Both the position numbers and the translations under genes were made by a program. The notes under the pieces are model-generated. The model saw nothing but the letters and a program-made list of their open reading frames with translations. It was not told the origin of the DNA and did no database searches. A DNA stretch of 41,012 bases, taken from contig CAYNPH010000082.1 in NCBI GenBank assembly GCA_964399035.1, positions 1 to 41,012 of the forward strand. Reading direction: 5' to 3'. This document shows positions 7,486 to 16,090 of the stretch, piece after piece (the first letter of the stretch is position 1; each line of letters begins with the position of its first letter). This DNA comes from WAOL01 sp964399035. GTDB lineage: Archaea > Thermoproteota > Thermoprotei_A > Sulfolobales > NBVN01.

Positions 7486-8274
7486 ATGAATATGTTTGAG
7501 CTTTCGCTTCTGTTCCTTATACTCGTGGTGTTTCTGCCGTTTCTAGCGTCAAGCATAAAGATAGTCAAGGAGTATGAGAGGGCAGTGATGTTCAGGTTAG
7601 GGAGACTAATAGGGGCTAAGGGTCCAGGAATATTCTTCAGAATACCAATAGTTGATACGTTCATTAAGGTAGACTTAAGGATCGTCACTGTTGATGTCCC
7701 AAAGCAGGAGATCATAACGAAGGATAACGTAAGCGTGAAGGTAGACGCCGTCGTATACTACAGAGTAGTGGATCCCGTGTCAGCAATAACTAAGGTATCA
7801 AACTACCATTACGCGATCGCGATGCTGGGTCAGACAATACTAAGGGACGTCATAGGGCAGGCAGAACTTGATGATCTCTTACAGAAGAGAGAAGAAATAA
7901 ACAAGAAGATCCAGGAACTCATAGATGAGGTCACAATGCCTTGGGGAGTGAAGGTAACAGCGGTAACAATAAGGTCCGTCGAACTCCCTGAGAATATGAT
8001 GAGGGCGATGGCCAAGCAGGCCGAGGCCGAAAGGTGGAGAAGGGCTAGGGTAATCGAAGCAGAGGGTGAGAGGCAGGCAGCTAAGATGCTGGGTGAGGCA
8101 GCACGCATATACGAGGAACACCCAGCCGCGATGAGGCTGAGGGAACTTCAAACAATGGTTGAAATAGCCAGAGAGAAGGCACTCGTGGTGGTGACGGAGA
8201 AGGGGGCCCACGAGTTAGGCAAGACTGTGGCAGCTGCGTATACTATGGAGAAAAAATTGAAGGAACAAGGATAA
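7486..8274 (+). CDS. Stomatin-like SPFH membrane protein
   Basis: The 262-residue protein has an N-terminal hydrophobic anchor (residues about 5-25) followed by a canonical SPFH/PHB domain: IVKEYERAVMFRLGRL, then GPGIFFRIPIVD, then VDVPKQEIITKDNVSVKVDA and VVYYRVVDP. A long charged coiled-coil helix (KQAEAERWRRARVIEAEGE) and a short tail follow. This is the p-stomatin type described from Pyrococcus, which oligomerises in membranes and is cut in its C-terminal region by the partner protease. The NfeD-type protease gene follows 30 bases later with its own GAGGG ribosome site, so the two form the classical stomatin/NfeD operon. The likely role is membrane quality control. Confidence 0.93.
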   Translation: MNMFELSLLFLILVVFLPFLASSIKIVKEYERAVMFRLGRLIGAKGPGIFFRIPIVDTFIKVDLRIVTVDVPKQEIITKDNVSVKVDAVVYYRVVDPVSAITKVSNYHYAIAMLGQTILRDVIGQAELDDLLQKREEINKKIQELIDEVTMPWGVKVTAVTIRSVELPENMMRAMAKQAEAERWRRARVIEAEGERQAAKMLGEAARIYEEHPAAMRLRELQTMVEIAREKALVVVTEKGAHELGKTVAAAYTMEKKLKEQG

Positions 8275-8304
8275 ACAAGAATTCCATATCATTCGAGGGT
8301 ACCT

Positions 8305-9750
8305 ATGGGTGAGGGGGTAGCTACGGTAGTCAAACACACCTTGACGCGGTGGTGGGGAAAGGCAGCACCTTACATTGTGCTGATTGTACTAGCTATAACG
8401 CTCCCAACTCTAGCGAATTCCTATATCTTCACCGTATGGAGCGGATGTGCTTGCGCCCCTGCCGCGCTAGGGACTTCAGTAGCATACACAATACATCGAG
8501 AAATAACCACGGCGGTACTTGTGGAAGTAACGCCTCCTTGGGACACAATAGACGACGGAGTAAAGGAATGCATTCTCAACGCACTGAAGTATGCGGAAGG
8601 TCATAACTACGCACTAATACTGAGCATAGATAGCTACGGAGGACTGCTTGAGGCCGCATTCTCAATAGGCGATGCATTCGCTAAGGCTAGAGTCCCTGTA
8701 ATAGCGTACGTTAGCGGTGGCAAGGCCTTAAGTGCAGCGACAATGATAATATTACCCGCGAACATAATTGCATTATCCCCTAACTCTATAATAGGGGCTA
8801 TGCAACCCATCATGTACAATCCAACGACAGGCACGATAACGTTCATCAATGAGTCCAAGATAATAAACCCCGTAGTTGCTAAGGCAGTGTCATACGCTAA
8901 GCTCAGGAATAGGAACACTACGGCCGCAAAACTATTCGTAGTAAAGAGTTTAGTACTAACAGCTGATCAGGCAGTCAAGAACCACGTGGCCGACCTCATC
9001 GCGGACAACTTAGACGACCTGCTCAGGAAGATAAACGGCATGCACGTGAACACCTCTACCGGAACATATGTCTTAAGAATAACTAACGTGGAGAAATACT
9101 CATGTAGCTTAAGAGCCAGAGTGCTATCCACCCTTGAGAACCCTATGGTAAGTAGTGTGCTGATGACCATAGGCATACTCGGAACAATATTTGCGATACT
9201 TTCAGGTAAACTACCTATCCTGCCGCTGGCACTCCTCTTCCTGCTACTAGGATTAATAGGTTCGGGCTTTAACCCAAACATAATCTCAATACTGTTCCTC
9301 ATCATAGGGGGTATAATGCTCGCAATAGAACTCTTCGTAACACCTGGATTCGGAGTGATAGGCATCACAGGAATAATATTGATTGCCGTCGGAATAGCCT
9401 TAGCCCCAGCAAACATACCTTCAGGATTTAACCCACCCGCCACCTACGCACGCGACCTCCAGATAGCCGCAGTTGTAATAGGTGGAGGGCTCGGAGCACT
9501 AACAGGGTTCATATTGTACAAAGTGATTCAGGCAAAGAGATCAAAGCCGCAGAAATTCGACCCAGTAGGCAAGATAGGTAAGGCGGTAGACAGCATAGAG
9601 CCGGGTGGTAAGGGGTTCGTCGTTGTGGACGGAGAATACTGGCTAGCGACGAGCGACACACGGATAGATAAGGGCTCAGAAGTAATCATTACTGGGATGG
9701 AGGGCCACGTGCTTAGGGTGAGGCCCCGTGGAACTGACGGGGGTAGCTGA
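8305..9750 (+). CDS. NfeD-type membrane-bound ClpP-class serine protease
   Basis: The 481-residue protein matches the long NfeD class. Residues 23-42 form a signal anchor. The ClpP/SppA-like protease domain spans about 65-250: LILSIDSYGGLL (oxyanion region), YVSGGKALSAATMI with the nucleophile Ser143 at the G+5 position, and INESKI with Lys185 as probable general base. Four or five membrane segments follow at about 275-410, and a C-terminal OB-fold NfeD domain (VGKIGKAVDSIEPGGKGFVVV) ends the protein. In Pyrococcus this enzyme cleaves the C-terminal hydrophobic region of its operon partner stomatin. The stomatin gene lies 30 bases upstream, and the DUF763 gene begins inside its last codons. 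Confidence 0.92.
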   Translation: MGEGVATVVKHTLTRWWGKAAPYIVLIVLAITLPTLANSYIFTVWSGCACAPAALGTSVAYTIHREITTAVLVEVTPPWDTIDDGVKECILNALKYAEGHNYALILSIDSYGGLLEAAFSIGDAFAKARVPVIAYVSGGKALSAATMIILPANIIALSPNSIIGAMQPIMYNPTTGTITFINESKIINPVVAKAVSYAKLRNRNTTAAKLFVVKSLVLTADQAVKNHVADLIADNLDDLLRKINGMHVNTSTGTYVLRITNVEKYSCSLRARVLSTLENPMVSSVLMTIGILGTIFAILSGKLPILPLALLFLLLGLIGSGFNPNIISILFLIIGGIMLAIELFVTPGFGVIGITGIILIAVGIALAPANIPSGFNPPATYARDLQIAAVVIGGGLGALTGFILYKVIQAKRSKPQKFDPVGKIGKAVDSIEPGGKGFVVVDGEYWLATSDTRIDKGSEVIITGMEGHVLRVRPRGTDGGS

Positions 9751-10882
9751 CCTACCGCTACATTGGGGGCACGTCCCGCCATGGTTAGCCAGAATAATGC
9801 GTAAGCTAGCTAAGGGAATACTGGAGGTAGCAGTACTCGAGTTAGGGCGTGAGGGACTACTTCGGAGGTTAGCTAACCCACTATGGTTTCAAGCACTAAA
9901 TAACGCGATAGGAATGGACTGGGATAGCAGCGGCTCAACAACAGTGACCACGGCAATAATAAAGGAAGCTCTACTAGAAATAAATGCAGGGCTACGGCTA
10001 GCAGGAGGAAAAGGATTACTCTCCAGAAAAACACCGGAGGAGATACGGAAGTATGGAGAGGAGTTGGGCCTAAGCTCAAGGAGAATAGAGGAACTCACAC
10101 ACATCTCGAAGTTAAGTGCGAAAACCGATAACGCGTTACTACAGGATGGCTTCAACCTATATCACCATACCGTACTCTTCAGCGAAGACGGTTACTGGGT
10201 AGTTATTCAGCAAGGCATGAACACCGAATCAAGGTACGCAAGAAGATACCACATAGCATGGTATGTATCGCCTGACGTAACCCTAGACCCGCACTCAGGA
10301 GTAGTTTCAGACATTAAGGTAAGACCCCTAAACTTAACTAGCATAAAGTCACTGTCCACTAGGAAATTAATTGTGGATATGCTCAATGAGAAACCAAAGA
10401 AGGTCTTACAGGACATAGCCAGAGCAAATGCAATACTAAAGGGGCAGAGAACATTATTTGGCTCACCACAAAGACCCATCCTTAGGAACATACCCTACTA
10501 TAAACCAGTGAGGCTGAATAACCGCTTACTTACAGCACTCAAAAACGCATATGAGGTAAAGCCTAAAGACTTAAAGGAAGTACTCACTGTCAAGGGACTA
10601 GGTCCCGAGGTGCTTAGAGCCCTTTCGCTTATTTCAGAACTAATATATAGGGAACCCCCCTCACTCGAGGACCCTGTCACCACACCATACAGTCCGTTCA
10701 AATATGCATTCACGATTGGCGGTAAAGACGGCATACCCTACCCTGTAAAGAAGGAGGTGGCAGAGGCAGTGATCAAGGAGTTAGCGGAGTTAATTAAAGA
10801 TTCAAAGTTAGGGGACAAAGAAAGATTGTTAGCTTTTAGGGCATTACGTAAACTTGCACCAAAAGAAGTTACAAACATTTAA
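9728..10882 (+). CDS. DUF763 family protein
   Basis: The product begins at a GTG overlapping the end of the nfeD gene by 23 bases and reads MELTGVADLPLHWGHVPPWL, the family-specific N-terminus of DUF763. The 384-residue length fits the family. Other recognisable parts are WVVIQQGMN, followed by ARRYHIAW, and a C-terminal region with a helix-hairpin-helix-like segment (KEVLTVKGLGPEVLRALSLI). The function is not established, although the HhH-like element suggests nucleic-acid contact. The overlap makes co-transcription with the stomatin/NfeD pair likely, but the functional link is unclear. Confidence 0.88.
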   Translation: MELTGVADLPLHWGHVPPWLARIMRKLAKGILEVAVLELGREGLLRRLANPLWFQALNNAIGMDWDSSGSTTVTTAIIKEALLEINAGLRLAGGKGLLSRKTPEEIRKYGEELGLSSRRIEELTHISKLSAKTDNALLQDGFNLYHHTVLFSEDGYWVVIQQGMNTESRYARRYHIAWYVSPDVTLDPHSGVVSDIKVRPLNLTSIKSLSTRKLIVDMLNEKPKKVLQDIARANAILKGQRTLFGSPQRPILRNIPYYKPVRLNNRLLTALKNAYEVKPKDLKEVLTVKGLGPEVLRALSLISELIYREPPSLEDPVTTPYSPFKYAFTIGGKDGIPYPVKKEVAEAVIKELAELIKDSKLGDKERLLAFRALRKLAPKEVTNI

Positions 10883-10978
10883 GTCTAAGGACAGTGCCTC
10901 AAGAGTAACGTGTAATAAAAGAATATTGAAAAATCCCGAATAGTTGATTTAATTAAGACCAACGTACATTAGAGAAAA

Positions 10979-12010
10979 GTGGTGACCACACAGTTGAGTA
11001 CTGGTGAACTCATACGATATGTCTCTGGGATAATGGAAGGACTGCCATATAAGTTAAGCGTATTTCCAGCGACAGTTATTGGTGGCTACGGGAACCCCAA
11101 ATCAACAGATGTGAAATTAAGTGTTGAATATCCTTTAAAGAACACACTGTTGAACATATCAGTTTCAGGGAGAAACCTTGCCGTTAGGAAGCTCCTTTGG
11201 AAAGTTACGCTAGGTACAGTTACGTTAGTTAGAGAGTTTAAACCTCAAGTTATAATTAAATCTAATGATAGATCATACGCGTCCATGGTATTTGACGTGG
11301 CTCAAATCCTTAGAGAGCCGGGGAAGTATGAATTGTCCATATCATGCGAATCATCTGAATCTATAAGAATAGATGAAGTTGGTTTGATAGGAGTAATCCC
11401 ACTAAAAGGTGCTAGAGTCTACATGAACTACTGGGCAGGCGAGGCATCCATTACGCCGGGCGAGTCATACGAATTTGAACTAAAGAATACGGATAAGGGG
11501 AACATAGGTCTAGTAATGGTCTTTACAATGCCATCAAGAAATGCGTCTCTGGTCGTGCGCATAGGTGAGAATAGGATAGCTAATGTAACAGGAGTAGTAG
11601 GAACGGATGAAATTACGCTGAAGGAAGTTCAAGTGCCTGAAAATGCTATATTAAACGTAGAACATCTTAAAGCATGTGTTAATTACTATCCTAAGAATGT
11701 GATGTTACATGAGGTTCTGTCATATATCCCCCTGACCCCAGGACCTAAAATAGAATTAGACGCCAGACTTAGCGGTGAGAGTGTTGAGGCGTACTTAAGG
11801 AACACAGGATCCTCAGTAGCATACAATGTAGTCGTTGTGGGAATATCAGGGGGTTTCATGGCTTTCAGAGAAGTTGTAGAGAGTATAATGCCAGGCGAAG
11901 AGAAAAGTTTGTCGTTCCGCGTTACCAAGAAAATAGTTTCACCCTTCATAATAAGAGCTGTGTATTATGGTGTCTGGGGTCAAACCATAGTAAGCAAGCG
12001 ACTAAAGTAA
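10979..12010 (+). CDS. Unknown beta-rich protein with CARDB-like domains
   Basis: The 343-residue protein is almost entirely beta-rich with recurrent strand patterns. One block covers about 40-140 and a second about 155-250 (ASITPGESYEFELKNTDKGN). A third from about 255 to the end resembles CARDB-type immunoglobulin-like domains (VEAYLRNTGSSVAYNVVVVG, then SIMPGEEKSLSFRV). No signal peptide or membrane segment is evident from the GTG start, so it may act inside the cell or be exported by an unusual route. It stands alone after a gap of about 95 A+T-rich bases, and its end overlaps the convergent prenyltransferase gene by 9 bases. The function is unknown. Confidence 0.6.
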   Translation: MVTTQLSTGELIRYVSGIMEGLPYKLSVFPATVIGGYGNPKSTDVKLSVEYPLKNTLLNISVSGRNLAVRKLLWKVTLGTVTLVREFKPQVIIKSNDRSYASMVFDVAQILREPGKYELSISCESSESIRIDEVGLIGVIPLKGARVYMNYWAGEASITPGESYEFELKNTDKGNIGLVMVFTMPSRNASLVVRIGENRIANVTGVVGTDEITLKEVQVPENAILNVEHLKACVNYYPKNVMLHEVLSYIPLTPGPKIELDARLSGESVEAYLRNTGSSVAYNVVVVGISGGFMAFREVVESIMPGEEKSLSFRVTKKIVSPFIIRAVYYGVWGQTIVSKRLK

Positions 12011-12904
12011 ATGTAGTGCTCTTACAACCATATCTAAAAGGAAGGCTAACGATCCAGCAAAGATGGCTACCTTAAGATAAGATCTCAATCTAGCTGCAAT
12101 ATCCTCAGCAGAATCCTCTTTAATGTTCATTAGCGTAATAGCAGAGTGAATTATAATGATATCCGTCACAATGGCAAGTGTGCAATAAACGATCCCAAAC
12201 CCCAACATTGTGGGTAACGGTGATATTACTACAACGCTTAACAGGATTATAGATGCTACAACCGATGCACGACGTATACCGAGTACCCTAGGTAAGGACT
12301 TAACATTCCTTAATGCATCAGCTCTGTAATCCTCTATAGTCTTAACGACCTCCCTGCCGAGAAGTAGTAAGAACGCGTAAAGTGCCGGGAGATACGTCTG
12401 ATTGACTAGTTCAATCCTACCTAAAGGCTCGGACGTTGCCAGACCTCCATACACTATGGATGCAGCGCCTTCAAAGGCAACAACTACGTTACCTAGAAAT
12501 CCAAGTTCTTTCAATTTGTATGAATAAGCAAAAAGTAAGACGATATTCAGAATTACAAACGTAAAGGAAATCGGACCTGACATAAGAGATAGAGCAACAG
12601 CAATTAAAGCTAAGACTATGCTAAAGATAAGTGCCTCAACGCGACTGACGGCGCCAGAGGGAATCGGTCTGTAGGGTTTATTAACTGTGTCGACTTCGGC
12701 ATCGAAATAATCGTTTATTACGTATCCTGATGCTGCTGCCAACATCACTGTTAAAACAGGCAGGATAGGGTTAATCACATTACATTGTGTTTTGGTGAAG
12801 ATTATCAGCCAACCTATTAAGGTAGTTATTATTGTAGCTAGTAAATTATGAGGTCTAGTCAACATCATGTATGCTTTAATTTTCCTTATGGTTACGGAAC
12901 TCAT
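12002..12904 (-). CDS. UbiA-family prenyltransferase, probable digeranylgeranylglyceryl phosphate synthase
   Basis: The 300-residue integral membrane protein has eight or nine hydrophobic segments and both UbiA Asp-rich motifs. NDYFDAEVD at residues 64-72 is followed by NKPYRPIPSG, and a second motif, DYRADALRNVKSLPRVLG, lies near residue 190. These motifs bind the prenyl diphosphate through magnesium. In archaea this subfamily joins a second geranylgeranyl chain to geranylgeranylglyceryl phosphate, the second ether bond of the membrane lipid. The small winged-helix gene upstream overlaps it by 4 bases. A geranylgeranyl reductase gene at 16091-17176 acts later in the same pathway. Other UbiA substrates (quinone, heme) cannot be excluded by sequence alone. 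Confidence 0.85.
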   Translation of the reverse strand: MSSVTIRKIKAYMMLTRPHNLLATIITTLIGWLIIFTKTQCNVINPILPVLTVMLAAASGYVINDYFDAEVDTVNKPYRPIPSGAVSRVEALIFSIVLALIAVALSLMSGPISFTFVILNIVLLFAYSYKLKELGFLGNVVVAFEGAASIVYGGLATSEPLGRIELVNQTYLPALYAFLLLLGREVVKTIEDYRADALRNVKSLPRVLGIRRASVVASIILLSVVVISPLPTMLGFGIVYCTLAIVTDIIIIHSAITLMNIKEDSAEDIAARLRSYLKVAIFAGSLAFLLDMVVRALHLL

Positions 12905-13167
12905 CCTAAACTCTCCTCAATTTTCCTGGACTTTAGAGCTTCCAGTAGCTTCTTCGAGACATTATAACAACCCATACCTCTTTCTAGTAAACCTAAGTCT
13001 ATTAACTTCCCTATACACTTAGCAGGGTCATTGATTCTGTAAATACCCCGTAACTCCCTTATCGCTATGAGCTCTCCTACGGAACGATGCTTAATGAAGT
13101 ACTTAAGCACCTTCAGTGACTCTTGGTCTAGGCTCTTGAGCACCCTTTTTAGGTCATCAGTGTCCAT
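12901..13167 (-). CDS. Small winged-helix DNA-binding protein
   Basis: The 88-residue protein is essentially one winged-helix domain. It has an N-terminal helix (MDTDDLKRVLKSLDQESLKVL), a helix-turn-helix (VGELIAIRELRGIYRINDPAKCIGKLIDLGLLE, read as two helices with a turn) and a wing (RGMGCYNVS). Its stop overlaps the start of the prenyltransferase in ATGA, so the two are co-translated. It may be a local regulator of lipid synthesis or a general factor; nothing in the sequence decides. Upstream lies a short gap to the iron-sulfur HhH protein. Confidence 0.7.
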   Translation of the reverse strand: MDTDDLKRVLKSLDQESLKVLKYFIKHRSVGELIAIRELRGIYRINDPAKCIGKLIDLGLLERGMGCYNVSKKLLEALKSRKIEESLG

Positions 13168-13217
13168 GGTAGTTGCCCTACTCCTTACTTTCTGAGACTA
13201 CCTTAAAATATGGAGGT

Positions 13218-14249
13218 TCAGTAGTAGTAGGTGTTCTGATAATTATGCTCTGTGATGCGTAAGGCACGCTTACCTCTATGTGTACACATGTTCTCAAATG
13301 GGCATCCCTCGCTGCAATAGCCGAGTGCCTCGCATTTCCCTGAGCACCCATTAACACATATCGGTTCGGACTTTGTGCAACAGTGGCGACCGAAGAGCCA
13401 AAGGAAGTCGTCCAGTATAAGAGGATCCATGTTCGTGATCCTTGCAATATACTTGTAAGCTTCCCTAACAGTGAATCTTAACTCTACGTCCTCATCCCAG
13501 CTGAATTCCTTCCCTTTCAGTATTTTCTGAAGTAATTGCTCGGAGGGCTCCACTATTCCGAGGCGTAGCGCTACCCTGACTAAGTGATTGTCTACGGGAA
13601 CCTCAGCGTTGTATGGGTCCTCGTAAGTGAAGAGGCCTCTCCGTGAGATAAATTTAGCATATAAGTATGCTTTCTTCTCAACAGGATCCGAGTAAGCTTT
13701 GAATACCTTAAGCAGATCTATAAGCCCGTAGCCCGGCATTCCTTTTAGTCTGCTCCCCGCCCTATTTATGATGTTGCATACTTTCCCGTCATAGAACTTA
13801 AGGAGTTTAATACCAATATCCCTCAGTAGCTCGGCGCGGATGTCTGGATCCCAGATGGTTATTTTCTTGTTATCGGAGGTTATGGAGAGCCACTCGGCAA
13901 CTTCATTAGTAGTTACTCTCGAAAGACGCTCGGGTGAGAAGAACTCAGGGTCTGTAACGAATTTCTTCATACCTAACCTGTAGAGAAGGTCTGCTCCATG
14001 AAAGAACTCGCCATTAACAAATCCTTCAAAAGGTTGGTAACGACTTGTCCTGTGATCTAATGCAACCATACACAGGAAGTATCTGAGGATGTACTCCACA
14101 TCACTACCTACCGGAGGGTAATATCGCTCATCCGTGAAGTCGTCTAGCTTTGCGCTCCTCACTAACTTGCCCATTATTAAAGCAACACGCGCTATCCTCC
14201 CGTAATTTAGCCTCACACCATATACGGGGAAGTCACTCAAGGTTCTCAC
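13218..14249 (-). CDS. Helix-hairpin-helix, iron-sulfur cluster protein (DNA-glycosylase or queuosine-salvage-like fold)
   Basis: The 343-residue protein contains FFSPERLSRVTTNEVAEWL, then IRAELLRDIGIKLLKFYDG, then FKAYSDPVEKKAYLYAKFI and VPVDNHLVRVALRLGIV. The last resembles the helix-hairpin-helix glycosylase superfamily in its ordered helices and late Asp. The C-terminal part has a dense cysteine set (HCC, then CVNGCSGKC, GYCSEGCPF and NMC), well suited to an iron-sulfur cluster as in the endonuclease III family. The general arrangement also recalls the queuosine salvage glycosidase family. I cannot choose between DNA repair and tRNA-base salvage. The end of the dUTPase gene overlaps its start by 17 bases, and dUTPase keeps uracil out of DNA, which slightly favours a repair role. 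Confidence 0.6.
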   Translation of the reverse strand: MRTLSDFPVYGVRLNYGRIARVALIMGKLVRSAKLDDFTDERYYPPVGSDVEYILRYFLCMVALDHRTSRYQPFEGFVNGEFFHGADLLYRLGMKKFVTDPEFFSPERLSRVTTNEVAEWLSITSDNKKITIWDPDIRAELLRDIGIKLLKFYDGKVCNIINRAGSRLKGMPGYGLIDLLKVFKAYSDPVEKKAYLYAKFISRRGLFTYEDPYNAEVPVDNHLVRVALRLGIVEPSEQLLQKILKGKEFSWDEDVELRFTVREAYKYIARITNMDPLILDDFLWLFGRHCCTKSEPICVNGCSGKCEALGYCSEGCPFENMCTHRGKRALRITEHNYQNTYYY

Positions 14250-14715
14250 CTAGGTATGTCCCTTGATACGTCTTATGAGGTGGCTTAACTAGTTTAATGA
14301 AAACTAGTTGTGCAACGCGGGCATTTCTCTCGAGGGTAAGTCCATTAGGGTTAATGACGTGAAGAAGGGCCTCACCCCTACCTACGTATCCAGGGTCCCA
14401 GACGGTGCACATGAGTATCACACCTGAACGCAGTAGCGTAGACCTAGGAAAGCATAACGCGACAGAGTCTGAGGGAACCTTAACAACCTCGTTGAACATT
14501 ACCTTATATACGCCAGGTGTCAGGCTCCACACACCTTCCTCACCAGGTATGGGCACGTACCTCGGCAGGACACGGTTTCCGATACCCAGTACGAGCTTTC
14601 CTTCAATGCTGTACACTTGTTTCACGGTAAGATCAACACCAGCGGGCTGTATCTGAGTATTTGGATCCACAAGCATCTTCACGAAATTAGCAGCCTCTAT
14701 GCCGGGTATGGCCAT
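14233..14715 (-). CDS. dut: dUTPase of the dCTP deaminase-like family
   Basis: The 160-residue protein shows the trimeric dUTPase/dCTP deaminase fold. QPAGVDLTVKQV is motif I with the Asp that binds metal through water. PRSTLLRSGV is the Ser/Arg-containing nucleotide-binding motif, and DPGYVGRGEALLHV is the motif with the conserved Gly-Tyr pair. AQLVFIKL follows near the end. dUTPase converts dUTP to dUMP and pyrophosphate, and the archaeal branch is related to bifunctional dCTP deaminases. I prefer dUTPase because of the short length and the neighbouring repair-like gene, but a dCTP deaminase or bifunctional enzyme remains possible. It overlaps the following gene by 17 bases. Confidence 0.82.
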   Translation of the reverse strand: MAIPGIEAANFVKMLVDPNTQIQPAGVDLTVKQVYSIEGKLVLGIGNRVLPRYVPIPGEEGVWSLTPGVYKVMFNEVVKVPSDSVALCFPRSTLLRSGVILMCTVWDPGYVGRGEALLHVINPNGLTLERNARVAQLVFIKLVKPPHKTYQGTYLGENLE

Positions 14716-14770
14716 GCGCCATCACTCAGTCCTTACCTTAGATTCCTGAGTTATTGATGTTTCGGGTTAC

Positions 14771-15769
14771 TTAGGGGCTCCCTAACGTTGAGTACTTCAC
14801 CGGTAGCCTTAGCTTCAGCAGGAGTTCGCAGAGCATGCAGTATTTCCTGCCAAATGCCATGGGCGACCCGCATAGGGGACACTGAGGTAGTTCCTTAGCT
14901 GGGTAGGTTAAGGCTTTACCTTCAAGCAAGGTTCTTATGGTCTTATCATACCAATTGAGTACCTTAAATAATGTTCCTGGGCTTCTTCCCTCAACCTCTT
15001 GGAGGTATTCTCGAAGTTTGGCACGCAGGGTTGGGGCGTGAATTATGTAGGGGCAATCCACCTCCTGGAACTCAAAACCGGTAGCGTACGCGTACGCGGT
15101 TATCTCGTACTCATAGATTTTCCTTAAAGGTTTCACCCTCTTAACGAAGTATTTGCTTAGCGGTTTGCTTGAGGGATGTAGCTGTATGAACCTAGCGAGA
15201 TCTCCCCGCATGAGATCAGCGAGTATTGTCTGTACCTCATCGTCAAGATTATGCGCCGTTAACACACAATCATAACCGTACATTAGGGCATAGTGATTCA
15301 TGATTCTTCTTCTTAGAATACCGCAGAATGTGCACGGGCTTACGTTAATTCTAAGCTCGCGCGCCCTTAACACTAACTCTTCCAGGGTATATCCGACGTA
15401 GGATTTGAAGGGGACTACATGCAATTTAATTCCGAATTTGCGGGTTTTCTCTATAATCCACGATATGTTTGACACACGATTATATCCCGGGATGCCCTCT
15501 ATTATGGTTATTACGCCAAGGAGTTTAGGGTTGTGGATCCTAGCTATGATGTCCAACAGTACGTAACTGTCCTTCCCTCCGGAAAGCGCTAATAGTAGGC
15601 GATCATCCTCATCGAACATATTGTTACGTGTTATTTCAGCAGTAACTCTGTTTACTAAGTCCTTACGCAGGCACTCGAGGCACAGTGCCCTACCCGTGTG
15701 GCGTTGTAAGAAAATTGCTGGACTAGCTCCGCACATACTGCAAGCTATCCGTGATGGCGTAACACCCAC
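14771..15769 (-). CDS. tRNA 2-thiolation enzyme, NcsA/Ctu1-TtuA family
   Basis: The 332-residue protein has an N-terminal zinc-binding pair of CxxC motifs (CSMC at 10-13 and CLEC at 30-33) and a PP-loop SGGKDS at 63-68 that adenylates the target uridine. A mid-protein CTFCG motif and a C-terminal zinc ribbon (CPLCG, CMLC) complete it. This order is that of the NcsA/Ctu1/TtuA family, which thiolates U34 or U54 of tRNA using a ubiquitin-like sulfur carrier and, in several archaea, an iron-sulfur cluster. The HNLDDEVQTILADLMRGD segment is also family-specific. The start at 15769 is divergent from the eL13 gene with a shared A+T-rich gap. Which uridine is modified cannot be read from the sequence. 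Confidence 0.9.
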   Translation of the reverse strand: MGVTPSRIACSMCGASPAIFLQRHTGRALCLECLRKDLVNRVTAEITRNNMFDEDDRLLLALSGGKDSYVLLDIIARIHNPKLLGVITIIEGIPGYNRVSNISWIIEKTRKFGIKLHVVPFKSYVGYTLEELVLRARELRINVSPCTFCGILRRRIMNHYALMYGYDCVLTAHNLDDEVQTILADLMRGDLARFIQLHPSSKPLSKYFVKRVKPLRKIYEYEITAYAYATGFEFQEVDCPYIIHAPTLRAKLREYLQEVEGRSPGTLFKVLNWYDKTIRTLLEGKALTYPAKELPQCPLCGSPMAFGRKYCMLCELLLKLRLPVKYSTLGSP

Positions 15770-15847
15770 CTAGGTAGCTGTGTACTATGCGGCAGTAAAA
15801 ATATTTTAGAGAGACGAACCTTGAAAGCTGATGGGGGTGTTAGGGCT

Positions 15848-16072
15848 ATGGTCGATGCGTTAGTGAAGAAACCGAGATTAATTAAGATGAGGGGAATTGA
15901 AACAGGTCTTCGCAGGGGGAGAGGATTCAGCAAGTTAGAACTTGCGGAGGTTGACTTAACGATCGCTGAGGCAAGGAAGCTCGGACTGCCAGTCGACCCC
16001 AGGCGAAGGAGCAAGCATGAGTGGAACGTTAAGATACTGCAGGAGTACATGGAAAACCTAAAGAAAAGCTAA
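15848..16072 (+). CDS. rpl13e: Ribosomal protein eL13
   Basis: The 74-residue protein reads MVDALVKKPRLIKMRGIETG, then RRGRGFSKLELAEV, then ARKLGLPVDPRRRSKHEWNV, a close match to the short eL13 protein of Thermoproteota. It binds 23S rRNA in the large subunit. I place the start at the ATG at 15848, which follows a GGGGGTG ribosome site. A longer frame begins with a TTG at 15821 but adds residues that the family lacks. In archaea eL13 has a patchy distribution centred on this phylum, which helps to place the organism. Confidence 0.9.
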   Translation: MVDALVKKPRLIKMRGIETGLRRGRGFSKLELAEVDLTIAEARKLGLPVDPRRRSKHEWNVKILQEYMENLKKS

Positions 16073-16090
16073 ATCAAATAAGCACAATCG

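Noticed and set aside
8716..8740. Apparent loss of the catalytic Ser of the NfeD protease (Lys at the first comparable position)
   Set aside because: Aligned to the SppA/ClpP pattern, the nucleophile is the Ser five residues after the Gly (Ser143), and it is present.
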